DNA from: Sphingobium sp. JS3065
GTDB lineage: Bacteria > Pseudomonadota > Alphaproteobacteria > Sphingomonadales > Sphingomonadaceae
Direction: 5' to 3'
Length of the DNA stretch: 64,000 nt
Assembly (NCBI RefSeq): GCF_026427355.1
Contig: NZ_CP102664.1
Location: 3,475,501 to 3,539,500, forward strand
The position numbers and the translations under genes were made by a program. Numbering within the stretch: the stretch's first letter is position 1; each line of letters begins with the position of its first letter. The notes beneath the pieces were generated by a model. It made no database searches, was not told the DNA's origin, and saw only the letters and a list, made by a program, of their open reading frames with translations. Shown here in pieces: positions 1 through 9,157 of the stretch.

Positions 1-1
1 C

Positions 2-781
2 AGCTACTGCCATTTCGGCACCGGCAATTATCATCCGGTGACGGCGCGCATCTATACCGACCTCAGCTTCTTCACCGCGGACCCGGCCTATAGCCGCGAC
101 GCGGCGGCGCTGTTCAACTATATCACCGGCTATGTCGAGCCGCAGAGGCTGGAAAAGCTGGTCATGTCGCCCCGCGACCTGCGCGACCGGCTGTGCGAGC
201 TGATCGATGCGGAGATCGAGCATGTGCGCGCCGGGCGGCCGGGAACCATCTGGGCGAAGATGAATTCGCTGGTGGACCCGGCGATCATGGAAAAGCTTTA
301 CGCGGCGAGCAATGCGGGCGTGCAGATCGACCTGATCGTGCGGGGCATCTGTTGCCTGCGGCCGGGCGTGCCGGGCATGTCGGAAAATATCCGGGTGAAG
401 TCGGTCGTCGGCCGCTTCCTGGAACATAGCCGCATCACCGTGTTCGGCAATGGCAAGGCGCTGCCCAACAACGGCGCGAAAGTCTATATCAGTTCGGCCG
501 ACTGGATGCCGCGCAATTTCGACCGGCGCGTGGAGTTTCTGGCGCCCGTGGAAAATCCGACCGTGCACGACCAGATTCTGGACCAGGTGATGGTCGCGAA
601 CCTGATCGACACCGAGCAAAGCTGGGTGCTGGACAGCGAGGGCCATTACAGCCGGGTCGAGGCGACCGACCGGCCGTTCAACCTGCATCGTTATTTCATG
701 ACCAACCCATCGCTTTCGGGCCGGGGCGCGTCGCTGGATAGCGGTGCGGTGCCGACCCTTCGCCTGCGCGGGCGGGCCTGA
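2..781 (+). CDS. ppk: Polyphosphate kinase 1, C-terminal part (5' truncated by window edge)
   Basis: Makes inorganic polyphosphate from ATP at the membrane or cytosol. The frame is open from base 2, so the start lies upstream of the window; about 259 residues of a family usually near 700 are visible. The C-terminal catalytic signature is clear: a GTGNYHP stretch at the very start, then SSADWMPRN followed by DRRVEF near the middle, as in PPK1 domain 4. The stop is followed five bases later by the start of the exopolyphosphatase gene, which breaks down the same polymer, so the two form a ppk-ppx operon. Identity is secure; only the N-terminus is unseen. Confidence 0.95.
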   Translation, partial: SYCHFGTGNYHPVTARIYTDLSFFTADPAYSRDAAALFNYITGYVEPQRLEKLVMSPRDLRDRLCELIDAEIEHVRAGRPGTIWAKMNSLVDPAIMEKLYAASNAGVQIDLIVRGICCLRPGVPGMSENIRVKSVVGRFLEHSRITVFGNGKALPNNGAKVYISSADWMPRNFDRRVEFLAPVENPTVHDQILDQVMVANLIDTEQSWVLDSEGHYSRVEATDRPFNLHRYFMTNPSLSGRGASLDSGAVPTLRLRGRA

Positions 782-786
782 GCGCC

Positions 787-2301
787 ATGAATTCCATGCT
801 GAGCCAGATCCGGGCGATTGCCCCCGGCATGGCGACGTCGCCGCAGCAGGCCAAGGCGCGCACGGCGATCATCGACATCGGTTCCAACAGCGTGCGGCTG
901 GTCGTCTATGACGGGCCGCGCCGTATTCCCTTCATCCTCTTCAACGAAAAGGTGATGGCGGGTCTGGGCGCGTCGCTGGGCCGGACCGGGCGGATCGAGC
1001 CGGAGGCCATGGACCGGGGGCTGCGCGCCGTGGGCCGTTTCGCCCATCTCTGCCGCGAGATGGAGGTGCAGGAGGTGCGCTGCGTCGCCACCGCCGCTGT
1101 CCGGGACGCGGAAAATGGCGATGAGTTCATCCAGCGCGCAAAGGCCATGGGTCTGGACGTCGAACTGCTGACCGGCGGGCAGGAGGCGATCGCGGCGGCG
1201 CATGGCGTGCTGTCGGGCATTCCGGGCGCGGACGGCATCGTCGGCGATCTGGGCGGCGGTAGCCTGGAACTGGCCCGTATCCGCGACGGCGCGGTGCATG
1301 AGACGATCTCGCTGCCGCTGGGCGTGCTGCGCCTGCCGCAAATCCGGGCCAAGGGGCCTGCCGTGCTGGAGCGGCTGGTCAAGAAGATGCTGGCGAAGGC
1401 GGGGTGGGACGCGCCCATGGGCCTGCCCTTCTATCTGGTCGGGGGGTCGTGGCGCGCATTGGCGCGGTTCGACATGGAACTCACGCAATTTCCGCTCCCC
1501 GTCGTCCATCAATATGAGATGCCCGCCGCCCGCGCCGAGCAGTTGACGCGCATCGTGTCCCATGTCGACAAGGCGCGGTTCAAGGATATCCCCCAGATCA
1601 CCGGATCGCGCGTGCCGACCCTGCCGGACGCGGCGGCGCTGCTGTCGGTGATCGTGCGGCAGTTGAAGGCGAGCCGGCTGGTGGTGTCGGCCTATGGCCT
1701 GCGCGAAGGGTTGCTGTTCCGCGACCTGCCGCCGGACATCCAGGCGCACGACCCGCTGCTGGTCGCGGCCGAGGCGGAGGGGGAGGCGCAGTCCCGCTTC
1801 ACCGGCCATGGCGACATGATCGAACGCTGGATCGCGCCCCTGTTCCTGGAGGATGGCAGCGCCTGGCGCCGCATCCGCCGGGCCGCCTGCCTGCTGGCCG
1901 ATGTCGGCTGGCGCGCCAACCCCGATTTCCGGTCGGAAAGGGGAGTGGAGATCGCGCTGCACAGCAATTGGGTGGGCATCGACGCGGCGGAACGGGCGAT
2001 GCTGGCGCAGGCGCTGCACAGCAATTTCGGCGGCGGCCTGTCGACCCCGCCGGGAATCGAGCGGCTGGCTTCGCCGGAGGCGTTGCAGCGGGCGACTCTT
2101 TGGGGGCTGGCGATCCGGTTGGGCCAGCGCTTGTCCGGCGGGGTCGAGGGGCCGTTGCTCGCCTCCCGGCTGGAGATGGAGGGCAATGTGCTGGAACTGC
2201 GCCTGCGCGGCGTGGACGCCGACCTGTTCGGGGAAGCGGTGGAGCGGCGGCAGCGGCAACTGGCTCAGGCCATGGGGGTCAAGTACCGGTTGGCCTGGTA
2301 G
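787..2301 (+). CDS. ppx: Exopolyphosphatase (Ppx/GppA family)
   Basis: Predicted to release phosphate from polyphosphate, or pppGpp, and so to oppose the upstream kinase. The protein has 504 residues, normal for the long Ppx form. Residues about 25-40 hold the first phosphate-binding motif (IDIGSNSVRLVVYD) and residues about 155-162 the second (GDLGGGSLEL), both diagnostic of the ASKHA fold. The C-terminal half resembles the helical HD-like domain of Ppx. Five bases separate it from ppk, so they are probably co-transcribed. Ppx and GppA cannot be separated by sequence alone, but the neighbour favours Ppx. Confidence 0.93.
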   Translation: MNSMLSQIRAIAPGMATSPQQAKARTAIIDIGSNSVRLVVYDGPRRIPFILFNEKVMAGLGASLGRTGRIEPEAMDRGLRAVGRFAHLCREMEVQEVRCVATAAVRDAENGDEFIQRAKAMGLDVELLTGGQEAIAAAHGVLSGIPGADGIVGDLGGGSLELARIRDGAVHETISLPLGVLRLPQIRAKGPAVLERLVKKMLAKAGWDAPMGLPFYLVGGSWRALARFDMELTQFPLPVVHQYEMPAARAEQLTRIVSHVDKARFKDIPQITGSRVPTLPDAAALLSVIVRQLKASRLVVSAYGLREGLLFRDLPPDIQAHDPLLVAAEAEGEAQSRFTGHGDMIERWIAPLFLEDGSAWRRIRRAACLLADVGWRANPDFRSERGVEIALHSNWVGIDAAERAMLAQALHSNFGGGLSTPPGIERLASPEALQRATLWGLAIRLGQRLSGGVEGPLLASRLEMEGNVLELRLRGVDADLFGEAVERRQRQLAQAMGVKYRLAW

Positions 2302-2305
2302 GGAA

Positions 2306-2428
2306 CTGGGTGAGGGGGTTGCGATCCTCCGGATCGCGCGGGCCGCAGGCCCGCTCCCCCTCATCCAACTCCGCCTAGGCTCCTTCGTCGCCAAGGCTTC
2401 ATATCCTTCTCCCTCAAGGGAGAAGGAA
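2306..2428 (+). repeat. 122-bp dispersed repeat, copy 1
   Basis: This intergenic segment behind ppx recurs in reverse orientation at 25112-25233. I count only four mismatches over about 122 bases. It holds a chain of short stem-loops: GCGATCC/GGATCGC, GCGGGCC/GGCCCGC and CCTTCTCCCT/AGGGAGAAGG. No open frame is conserved between the copies. It is probably a family of structured intergenic repeats, possibly acting as a terminator behind ppx. Confidence 0.85.
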
Positions 2429-2479
2429 TGTCCTGGGGCAACCCTTCCCACCCTGATGAAATCCCGTTAAGTCCCGGCA

Positions 2480-3151
2480 ATGACTTCCCCTTCCGTGCCG
2501 ATTGCGCGTTCGCTTTTCGTCTTCTCCATCTTCTATGGCGGCATGGTCTGCATCGCGGGCGTGCTCGGGAACAAGCAGGTCGCATTGGGGCCGCTCTCCG
2601 CCGTCGGTCCGTGGTTCGGCCTTGGCCCGCTGGCGGTGGAGGCGGGGATTTTCGCTTTCCTCCTGCTGGTGACGATTTCCAGCGCCGTCGCTGAACTCCA
2701 TGGCCGGGCGGTCGCGAATTGGCTGGTCCAGGTGGGATTCCTGCCGCTGATCGCCTCCATCCTGCTGTCCATCATCGTGCTGTCCGTGCCAGCGGCGAGC
2801 GGCATGGACCCGGCGCGGCGCGACGCCTTCGCGCTGATGATGGGCGGTACGCCGCGCATCTGGCTGGGCGGGATCGTCGCCTACGGCATTTCCCAGACGC
2901 TGAACGTCACGCTGTTCGCCGCGCTCAAGGGGCAGGAGGGCAGCCGCCTGCTCTGGCTGCGCGCCGCCGTGGCGAGCATCCTTTCGCAGATCGCGGACAC
3001 GCTGCTGTTCGTTTCCATCGCCTTTTACGGCATCTTCCCGATCGGGGAACTGCTGTTGGGGCAGATGCTGGCGAAGGTCGTCCTGTCGGCCATATTGGTG
3101 CCGCCGGTCATCTATGGGCTGGTCGCGCTGGGACGGCGGCTGGACCGCTAG
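2480..3151 (+). CDS. Queuosine precursor transporter (QPTR / YhhQ family)
   Basis: A 223-residue inner-membrane protein with about six hydrophobic segments. It resembles the QPTR (formerly Vut_1, DUF165) family that imports preQ0/preQ1 for queuosine tRNA modification. Supporting features are the early AELHGR stretch after the second helix pair, the SQIADTLLF motif near residue 165, and a terminal helix with KVVLSAILVPP. It stands alone between the repeat at 2.3 kb and argB, with no queuosine genes nearby, so the substrate is inferred from the family only. Confidence 0.85.
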   Translation: MTSPSVPIARSLFVFSIFYGGMVCIAGVLGNKQVALGPLSAVGPWFGLGPLAVEAGIFAFLLLVTISSAVAELHGRAVANWLVQVGFLPLIASILLSIIVLSVPAASGMDPARRDAFALMMGGTPRIWLGGIVAYGISQTLNVTLFAALKGQEGSRLLWLRAAVASILSQIADTLLFVSIAFYGIFPIGELLLGQMLAKVVLSAILVPPVIYGLVALGRRLDR

Positions 3152-3188
3152 CTTGCGGAGCCGGGCTTAGTGCCCTATGCGCCCGCGC

Positions 3189-4094
3189 ATGAACAGCAAG
3201 CACGCCCCCGATCCGGCGCTCCTCGCCAAGGCCGAAACCCTCGTCGAGGCATTGCCCTATATGCAGCGATATGCGGGCAAGACCTTCGTCGTGAAATATG
3301 GCGGCCACGCCATGGGCGATCCCGAAGCGGCCCGCGATTTCGCGGAAGATGTGGTGCTGATGAAGGCGGTCGGCATCAACGTCGTCGTCGTCCATGGCGG
3401 CGGGCCGCAGATCGGCGCGATGCTGAAGAAGCTGGGCGTCGAATCGCAATTCATCGGCGGCTTGCGCGTCACCGACAAGGAAACCGCGCAGATCGCGGAA
3501 ATGGTGCTGGCCGGCTCCATCAACAAGGAAATCGTCGGCTGGATTTCCGGCGCGGGCGGCCGGGCGGTGGGCATTTCGGGCAAGGATGGCGGCCTGGTCC
3601 TCTGCGAAAAGGTGCTGGGCAAGCGCGAGGCGGACCCCAATTCCGGCATAGAGCGCAATGTCGACCTGGGCTTCGTCGGCGATCCGGTGAAGGTCGACCG
3701 CAGCATCCTGGACACGCTGTCGCGGGACGGGATCATTCCCGTGGTCGCGCCGGTGGGCATCGGCGCGGACGGCCACACCTATAATGTCAATGCCGACACC
3801 ATGGCGGGCGCCATCGCGGCGGAACTGGGCGCGTCGCGCTTCTTCCTGCTGACCGACGTGGCGGGCGTGCTGGACAAGCAGGGCCAGTTGATGACCGATC
3901 TCAACCCGGATGCGATCCGGGGGCTGGAAGCCGACGGCACGATCAGCGGCGGCATGATCCCGAAGCTGGAAACCTGCGTGCGCGCGGTCGAGGGCGGGGT
4001 GGACGCCGCCGTCATCCTGGACGGGCGGGTACCCCATGCGATGCTGCTGGAAATCTTCACCGATCGCGGTGCGGGGACTTTAGTGCGCCGGTAA
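3189..4094 (+). CDS. argB: Acetylglutamate kinase
   Basis: Phosphorylates N-acetyl-L-glutamate in the second step of arginine synthesis. The amino-acid-kinase fold is evident from KYGGHAM near residue 35, VHGGGPQIG near residue 68, and the late SGGMIPKLE segment that contacts ATP. I chose the ATG at 3189 because homologues begin shortly before the conserved LVEALPYMQ stretch; an in-frame ATG at 3177 would add four residues. About 301 residues is normal. A perfect 12-bp inverted repeat follows the stop and probably ends the transcript. No other arg genes are adjacent. Confidence 0.95.
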   Translation: MNSKHAPDPALLAKAETLVEALPYMQRYAGKTFVVKYGGHAMGDPEAARDFAEDVVLMKAVGINVVVVHGGGPQIGAMLKKLGVESQFIGGLRVTDKETAQIAEMVLAGSINKEIVGWISGAGGRAVGISGKDGGLVLCEKVLGKREADPNSGIERNVDLGFVGDPVKVDRSILDTLSRDGIIPVVAPVGIGADGHTYNVNADTMAGAIAAELGASRFFLLTDVAGVLDKQGQLMTDLNPDAIRGLEADGTISGGMIPKLETCVRAVEGGVDAAVILDGRVPHAMLLEIFTDRGAGTLVRR

Positions 4095-4099
4095 CCCCC

Positions 4100-4127
4100 A
4101 TCCTCCCCATCTTCCGATGGGGAGGAT
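4100..4127 (+). terminator. Stem-loop after argB
   Basis: A perfect 12-bp stem (ATCCTCCCCATC paired with GATGGGGAGGAT) with a TTCC loop begins six bases after the argB stop. No clear T-run follows, so it may be a weak terminator, an mRNA-stability hairpin, or an intergenic repeat unit. Confidence 0.55.
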
Positions 4128-4214
4128 CAAGAAGATCCACCACATTCTCGCGCCATGGCTTGTCCCGCGCCGCCCGCCTCGGCTAGAGCGAGTCCCAATC
4201 AATTTGGAGACCGC

Positions 4215-4505
4215 ATGGCCTACGCCCTCTATCAGATCATCGTCATCCTGCTCGATGTGCTGTGGTGGATCATCATCATCCAGGCCATCATGAGCTGGCT
4301 GATCGCCTTCAACGTCGTCAATCTTTCCAATGATTTCGTGCGCACGGTGATGGTCGCGCTGGATCGGATGACCGCGCCCATCTATAATCCCATCCGCCGG
4401 GTGCTGCCCGATCTGGGGGCGCTGGACCTGTCGCCGATGGTGGTGCTGCTGGGCATTCTGATCATCCGTCAGGCCATATTGCCGCCGCTGTTCGGGCTGG
4501 TGTGA
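4215..4505 (+). CDS. YggT family membrane protein
   Basis: A 96-residue protein with two long hydrophobic helices, at about residues 5-32 and 68-90, separated by the MTAPIYNPIRRVLP segment typical of YggT. Family members have been linked to membrane or division processes and osmotic or ion tolerance, but the biochemical role is not settled. The ATG at 4215 has a good GGAGA site five bases upstream, which decides the start over an earlier in-frame ATG at 4155. Its stop overlaps the next start, so it heads the coupled run to MarC. Confidence 0.88.
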   Translation: MAYALYQIIVILLDVLWWIIIIQAIMSWLIAFNVVNLSNDFVRTVMVALDRMTAPIYNPIRRVLPDLGALDLSPMVVLLGILIIRQAILPPLFGLV

Positions 4506-4831
4506 CGGCTTTCGTCCGGGACGGCGATGATCTGCTGCTGGCCGTCCGGCTGACGCCGGGCGCGACGCGGGAGGAGGTCGGCGGCGTCTGGACGGATGAA
4601 AAGGGCGCGCGGTGGCTGGGCGCCCGCGTCCGCGCCGTGCCGGAGAAGGGCAAGGCCAATGCGGCGCTGGTCGCTCTGCTGGCGAAGCGGCTGGATTGGC
4701 CGCGCAGCGCGATTTCTCTGGAATCGGGCGACACCAACCGGCTAAAGCGGCTGCGGATCAAGGGAGGGGGCGAAGCGTTGGCATATGTCCGGCTTTCCGC
4801 CATCATCAACGAACAGGGTGACGCATCATGA
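4502..4831 (+). CDS. DUF167 / YggU family protein
   Basis: A 109-residue member of the small DUF167 family, which commonly sits next to yggT. The family signature is visible as RLTPGATRE near residue 17, then [15 protein letters not shown] and the later [12 protein letters not shown] stretch. The GTG start at 4502 overlaps the yggT stop by four bases, and its own stop overlaps the folD ATG (ATGA), so translation is probably coupled through all three. The cellular function of the family is unknown; a nucleic-acid or tRNA link has been suggested but is not shown here. Confidence 0.88.
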   Translation: MTAFVRDGDDLLLAVRLTPGATREEVGGVWTDEKGARWLGARVRAVPEKGKANAALVALLAKRLDWPRSAISLESGDTNRLKRLRIKGGGEALAYVRLSAIINEQGDAS

Positions 4832-5721
4832 CCATCGGCAAGATCATTGACGGCAAGGCGTTCGCGGAGACGCTTCGCGGCAAGGTCGCGGACGGGGTGA
4901 GCGCCTTCATCGCGAAGGCGGGGCGCAAGCCGGGGCTGGCCGTCGTGCTGGTGGGCGAGGATCCGGCCAGTTCCGTCTATGTCCGCAACAAGGGCAAGAT
5001 GACGGTCGCCGTCGGCATGGAGAGCATGGAGTTCAAGCTGCCCGCCGGGATCGGCGAGGAGGAGCTGCTCGACCTGGTGGAGGAACTGAACGCCGACGAA
5101 CGGGTCGACGGCATCCTCGTCCAGTTGCCGCTGCCCGCGCATATCAACGAAGCGTCCGTGATCGGGGCTGTCGATCCCGCCAAGGATGTGGACGGATTCC
5201 ATGTCGTCAATTCGGGCCTGCTGGCGACGGGGCAGGACGCGCTGGTGCCCTGCACGCCGCTGGGTTGCATCATGCTGTTGAAGGATGAGTTGGGCGACCT
5301 TTCGGGCATGGAGGCGGTGGTCGTGGGCCGATCCAACATCGTGGGCAAGCCGATGGCGCAACTGCTGCTGGCGGAAAATTGCACCGTGACCATCGCGCAC
5401 AGCCGCACCCGCGACCTCGCCTCGGTCGTGCATCGCGCCGACATCGTGGTCGCGGCGGTGGGCCGGGCGGAGATGGTGAAGGGCGAATGGATCAAGCCCG
5501 GCGCGACGGTGATCGACGTCGGCATCAACCGCGTCGCCGATACGGAGGACGGCAAGAGCCGGATCGTCGGCGACGTCGCCACGGCGGAGGCGCTGGCCCA
5601 TGTTCGCGCCATCACCCCGGTTCCGGGCGGCGTGGGGCCGATGACCATCGCGGTGCTGCTGCGCAACACGCTGGTGGCGGCGCATGCGCGGGCCGGGCTG
5701 GCGAAGCCGGAGGGGCTGTGA
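4828..5721 (+). CDS. folD: Bifunctional methylene-THF dehydrogenase / methenyl-THF cyclohydrolase
   Basis: Interconverts 5,10-methylene-, methenyl- and 10-formyl-tetrahydrofolate using NADP in the cytosol, feeding purine and formyl-Met synthesis. The protein has 297 residues, full length. The substrate-site lysine lies in YVRNKGK near residue 55, the nucleotide-binding region carries [12 protein letters not shown] near residue 170, and the closing signature [10 protein letters not shown] is near residue 265. It starts inside the stop of the DUF167 gene and ends inside the GTG of the next, so it is in the middle of the coupled run. Confidence 0.97.
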   Translation: MTIGKIIDGKAFAETLRGKVADGVSAFIAKAGRKPGLAVVLVGEDPASSVYVRNKGKMTVAVGMESMEFKLPAGIGEEELLDLVEELNADERVDGILVQLPLPAHINEASVIGAVDPAKDVDGFHVVNSGLLATGQDALVPCTPLGCIMLLKDELGDLSGMEAVVVGRSNIVGKPMAQLLLAENCTVTIAHSRTRDLASVVHRADIVVAAVGRAEMVKGEWIKPGATVIDVGINRVADTEDGKSRIVGDVATAEALAHVRAITPVPGGVGPMTIAVLLRNTLVAAHARAGLAKPEGL

Positions 5722-6344
5722 AGGCGCGATCCGCCTTCCTGATCCTGACTTTCCTGGCATTGGCGGGCGCGCGTCCGCCGATGCGCTATCAGCCCGACCC
5801 CAGTTCCGTCTTTGCCGCTGAACTGGCCTTCAACCGGCTGGCGCAGCAGAAGGGGCAATGGACCGCCTTCCGCGAGACCGCGGCGGAGGACGCGGTGATG
5901 TTCGTGCCGCAGCGGGTGCTGGCGAAAATATGGCTGAAGGGGCGCGCCGATCCGCCCGCCCCGGTGACATGGTCGCCATCCGCCATCACCGTGTCCTGCG
6001 ACGGCAATCTGGCGGCCAGCACCGGCAACTGGAAACGGCCCGACGGATCGGTCGGCTATTTCACCACCATCTGGCGGCGCGACAAAAAGGGCGATTGGAA
6101 GTGGATCATGGACCATGGCGACAGGCTTGCCGTGGCCCGCGAAGCTCCGGAATTTCTGATCGGCAGGGTCGCGACCTGCAAGCGGCGCGGGCCGGGCGGG
6201 GAGGGCGCGCCGGTACCCGGCGACGACAGCCTGACCTGGACCGCCGACATATCGACAGACGGCAGCCGCCGCGTGACCGTGCGCATGTGGAACGGTTCGG
6301 ACTATGAAACCGTGATCGACGACAAAGTGGCGGCGGGCGGATGA
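5718..6344 (+). CDS. Secreted protein with an NTF2-like (DUF4440-type) fold, function unknown
   Basis: A 208-residue protein translated from a GTG that overlaps the folD stop. The first 20 residues form a hydrophobic export signal ending near LALAGARP. Residues about 35-130 look like an SnoaL/DUF4440 NTF2-like domain: an amphipathic first helix ([12 protein letters not shown]), a central [13 protein letters not shown] segment, and a [17 protein letters not shown] strand near residue 125. A C-terminal tail of about 60 residues is not recognisable. It is coupled to folD and marC, but no functional link is evident. Secretion and fold are reasonable; the substrate is unknown. Confidence 0.75.
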   Translation: MKARSAFLILTFLALAGARPPMRYQPDPSSVFAAELAFNRLAQQKGQWTAFRETAAEDAVMFVPQRVLAKIWLKGRADPPAPVTWSPSAITVSCDGNLAASTGNWKRPDGSVGYFTTIWRRDKKGDWKWIMDHGDRLAVAREAPEFLIGRVATCKRRGPGGEGAPVPGDDSLTWTADISTDGSRRVTVRMWNGSDYETVIDDKVAAGG

Positions 6345-6958
6345 CGGAATTGTTCATCTCCGCCTTCGTCACCCTGTTCGTGGTGATCGATCCGCCGGGC
6401 TGCGCGCCGATCTACGCCAGCCTGACCACCGGCGCGAGCCAGGCGCAGCGGCGCGGGATGGCGATCCGCGCCGTGGGGATCGCGGCCGCTATCCTGTTGC
6501 TGTTCGCGCTCTGGGGCAAGCAGTTGCTGGGCGTGCTGGGGATCGAACTGGACAGTTTCCGCATCGCAGGCGGGATCATGCTGTTCATGATCGCCATGGA
6601 CATGGTGTTCGAAAAGCGCACCCAGCGTCGCGAGGACCGGGCGCAGAAGATCGCGGAAACGCCGGAGGTGGAGGATGTGTCGGTCTTCCCCATGGCGATG
6701 CCGATGATCGCCGGGCCGGGGTCGATCGCCACGGTCATGCTGCTGATGTCGCGGGCGGAAGGGATCAGCGAACGGCTGGCGGTGATCGGCGCGGTGGGCC
6801 TGACGCTGATGCTGATGCTGGGATCGCTGCTGGCGGCCGGGCCGATCATGGCGCTGCTGGGCGCCAAGATCGAGGCGGTGATCACGCGGCTGCTGGGCGT
6901 ATTGCTGGCGGCGCTGGCCGCGCAGTTCGTGATCGACGGATTGAAGGCGAGTTTTTGA
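6341..6958 (+). CDS. MarC family integral membrane protein
   Basis: A 205-residue protein with six predicted transmembrane helices, the normal size of the MarC (UPF0056) family. It begins with the family's typical short helix ending in VVIDPPGCAPIY and carries FPMAMPMIAGPGSIATV in the middle, the best-conserved MarC segment. Members were once linked to multiple antibiotic resistance, but that role has been questioned. Its ATG overlaps the previous stop (ATGA), making it the last gene of the coupled run from 4215. It converges on the OmpA-type gene across a 45-base gap. Confidence 0.9.
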   Translation: MTELFISAFVTLFVVIDPPGCAPIYASLTTGASQAQRRGMAIRAVGIAAAILLLFALWGKQLLGVLGIELDSFRIAGGIMLFMIAMDMVFEKRTQRREDRAQKIAETPEVEDVSVFPMAMPMIAGPGSIATVMLLMSRAEGISERLAVIGAVGLTLMLMLGSLLAAGPIMALLGAKIEAVITRLLGVLLAALAAQFVIDGLKASF

Positions 6959-7003
6959 AAAATACCGGCGCGCCCATGCCGGGCGCACCGGCATTGTCTT
7001 TCA

Positions 7004-7684
7004 TCAGCTCCGCACGTCCTGTTCCGTCACCGGCGCGATCTTGATTTCGACCCGGCGGTTGGAGGCCTTGCCCTCCGCCGTCGCGTTGGATGCGATCGGC
7101 TGGGTCTCGCCAAAGCCGCGCGTGGCGATGCGCGCCGACTGGACGCCATGGCTGGTCAGATAATCGCCCACCGACTGGGCGCGCCGTTCCGACAGGGCCT
7201 GATTATAGACGTCCGTCCCGTCGCTGTCGGTATGGCCGTACACGTCGATATAGGTTTTGGGATATTGCGCCAGCACCGATGACACGTCGTTCAGCGTCGG
7301 CTGGAACTGCGGCTGCACCGCCGAACTGTCGGTGGCGAAGGTGATGCCCGACGGCATGCGCAGCACCAGATTGTCGCCGTCGCGGATCACGTCCACGCCG
7401 CTGCCGGCGGTTTGTTCGCGCAGCTTGCGTTCCTGCGCGTCCATATAGGCGCCGATGCCCGCGCCCGCGACCGCGCCGATGCCCGCGCCCAATATCTTTT
7501 CGGTGCGATCATGCCGCCCGCCGACCAGATCGCCCAGCAGATAGCCGCCCAGCGCGCCGCCGATGCCGCCTATCGCGGCCTTGGAAATGGTGCGGTTGCC
7601 GGTGTTCGGATCGGTGGTGCAGGCCGTGGTGGCCAGCATGGCGGCCAGGCTGGCCGCGCCGATGATGCGATTTAAATTCCGCAT
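7004..7684 (-). CDS. OmpA-type peptidoglycan-binding lipoprotein with glycine zipper
   Basis: A 226-residue envelope protein resembling E. coli YiaD. The ATG at 7684 gives a proper signal peptide with a lipidation cysteine in ATTACTTD near residue 24; upstream in-frame residues are not signal-like. Residues about 33-85 are a glycine-zipper repeat (GGIGGALGGYLLG, GAGIGAVAGAGIG). Residues about 110-220 are the OmpA C-terminal domain with YGHTDSDGTD, the LSERRAQSV helix, RGFGETQPIASN and SNRRVEIKI. The family anchors the outer membrane to peptidoglycan. It is divergent from the CorC-type gene, with a 154-base gap holding both promoters. Confidence 0.92.
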   Translation of the reverse strand: MRNLNRIIGAASLAAMLATTACTTDPNTGNRTISKAAIGGIGGALGGYLLGDLVGGRHDRTEKILGAGIGAVAGAGIGAYMDAQERKLREQTAGSGVDVIRDGDNLVLRMPSGITFATDSSAVQPQFQPTLNDVSSVLAQYPKTYIDVYGHTDSDGTDVYNQALSERRAQSVGDYLTSHGVQSARIATRGFGETQPIASNATAEGKASNRRVEIKIAPVTEQDVRS

Positions 7685-7838
7685 GGATTTCAATTCCCTT
7701 TTCTCGTGCTTCCGACAAGCGGCGGATACGGCCCCAATGGTCGAGTGGGGGGATTTGTTCCACAAGCGAACTGAACGGCGGATGATGGGACGGTTGTGAA
7801 ATTGTAAGAATTACGGTTATAGGTGGCCCTCGACCACC

Positions 7839-9155
7839 ATGGCCAATATCCCCCCGCACGCTCCGACGCCCTTTCCCTGGGTCGACCTCGTCATCATATT
7901 GGCGCTCGTCGCGCTGAACGGCGTTTTCGCCATGTCGGAACTGGCCATCGTGTCCGCCCGCAAGCCGCGCCTTCAGGCGATGGAGAAAGCGGGACGGCGC
8001 GGTGCGCGCTCCGCCCTCGCGGCGCAGGCCGATCCGGGCAAGTTCCTGTCCACCGTTCAGATCGGCATCACGCTGATCGGCATCGTCGCGGGCGCCTATT
8101 CGGGCGCCAGCCTGGGCGGACCGACGGGGGAGCGGCTGGCGATGCTGGGCCTGTCGGCCAATGTCGCGCAAAATACCGGCTTCGCGCTGGTGATCGGGTT
8201 CACCACCTATGCCTCGCTGATCGTCGGGGAACTGGTGCCCAAGCAGTTCGCCCTGCGCGCCCCGGAATCCATCGCCGTGGTGATGGCGGCGCCGATGCTG
8301 TGGCTGGCGAAGCTGACCGCGCCCATCGTCTGGCTGCTGGACAGGTCGAGCGCGCTGATCTTCCGCCTGCTCCGAATGACCCGCGAATCGGAACATCATG
8401 TGACGGCGGAGGAACTGCACCTGATCGTGGCCGAGGCGAGCAAGTCCGGCGTGATCGAGGAAAGCGAGCGCGCCATCATTTCGGGCGTGGTGCGTCTGGC
8501 CGACCGCCCGGTGCGCGAGGTGATGACCCAGCGCATGGATGTGGACTGGATCGACATCCATGCCGATGAGGAGGCGATTCGCGCCAAGCTGCTCGATACG
8601 CCGCACACCCGCCTGCCGGTGGGCCGGGGCACGGTGGAGGACATTATCGGCGTCGTGCAGGCGCGCGACATCATGACGGCGCTGTTCCGGGGCGAAGGGC
8701 TGAACCTGGAGACGCTGATGCGCAAGGTGGAGGTCGTGCCCGATCAGGTCGACGCCATGGACGCGCTGGAAGTGCTGCGCCGGGCCGAGGTGCCGATGGT
8801 CATGGTGCATGACGAATATGGCCATTTCGAAGGGATTGCGACGCCCGCCGACCTGCTGTCCGCCATTGCCGGCCATTTCGTGTCCGATCTGGACAGCGAG
8901 GATGAACCCGACCTGGTCGAGCGGGAGGATGGCAGCCTGCTGGTGTCGGGCCAGATGCCGGTCGACCTGCTGGCGGATCGGATCGGCATCGACCTGCCGG
9001 ACGATCGGGATTATGCGACGGTCGCGGGCCACGCGCTGTGGCTGCTCAAGCGTTTGCCCGAAGTGGGCGATTTCATCGACGATCAGGGCTGGCGATTCGA
9101 GATTGTCGACATGGACGGGCGCAAGATCGACAAGCTGCTGATCGCGGCGCGCTAG
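7839..9155 (+). CDS. CNNM/CorC-type transporter-associated protein (DUF21 plus CBS pair)
   Basis: A 438-residue protein of the HlyC/CorC/TlyC group, now regarded as Mg2+/Co2+ transport-related rather than haemolysins. The order is DUF21 transmembrane domain (residues about 10-190, with SELAIVSARKPRL and the QIGITLIGIVAGAYSG helix), two CBS motifs (about 210-330, including RLPVGRGTVEDIIGVV and PMVMVHDEYG), and a C-terminal CorC_HlyC domain (about 345-435) with AGHALWLL. Two bases separate its stop from the glycerate kinase ATG, so the two are probably one transcript. The substrate ion is inferred from the family only. Confidence 0.92.
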   Translation: MANIPPHAPTPFPWVDLVIILALVALNGVFAMSELAIVSARKPRLQAMEKAGRRGARSALAAQADPGKFLSTVQIGITLIGIVAGAYSGASLGGPTGERLAMLGLSANVAQNTGFALVIGFTTYASLIVGELVPKQFALRAPESIAVVMAAPMLWLAKLTAPIVWLLDRSSALIFRLLRMTRESEHHVTAEELHLIVAEASKSGVIEESERAIISGVVRLADRPVREVMTQRMDVDWIDIHADEEAIRAKLLDTPHTRLPVGRGTVEDIIGVVQARDIMTALFRGEGLNLETLMRKVEVVPDQVDAMDALEVLRRAEVPMVMVHDEYGHFEGIATPADLLSAIAGHFVSDLDSEDEPDLVEREDGSLLVSGQMPVDLLADRIGIDLPDDRDYATVAGHALWLLKRLPEVGDFIDDQGWRFEIVDMDGRKIDKLLIAAR

Positions 9156-9157
9156 CG

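Noticed and set aside
691..2451. A 586-codon open frame on the minus strand
   Set aside because: Antisense to ppx. Its apparent N-terminus is only the translated 122-bp repeat, which also explains the similar peptide seen near 25.1 kb.
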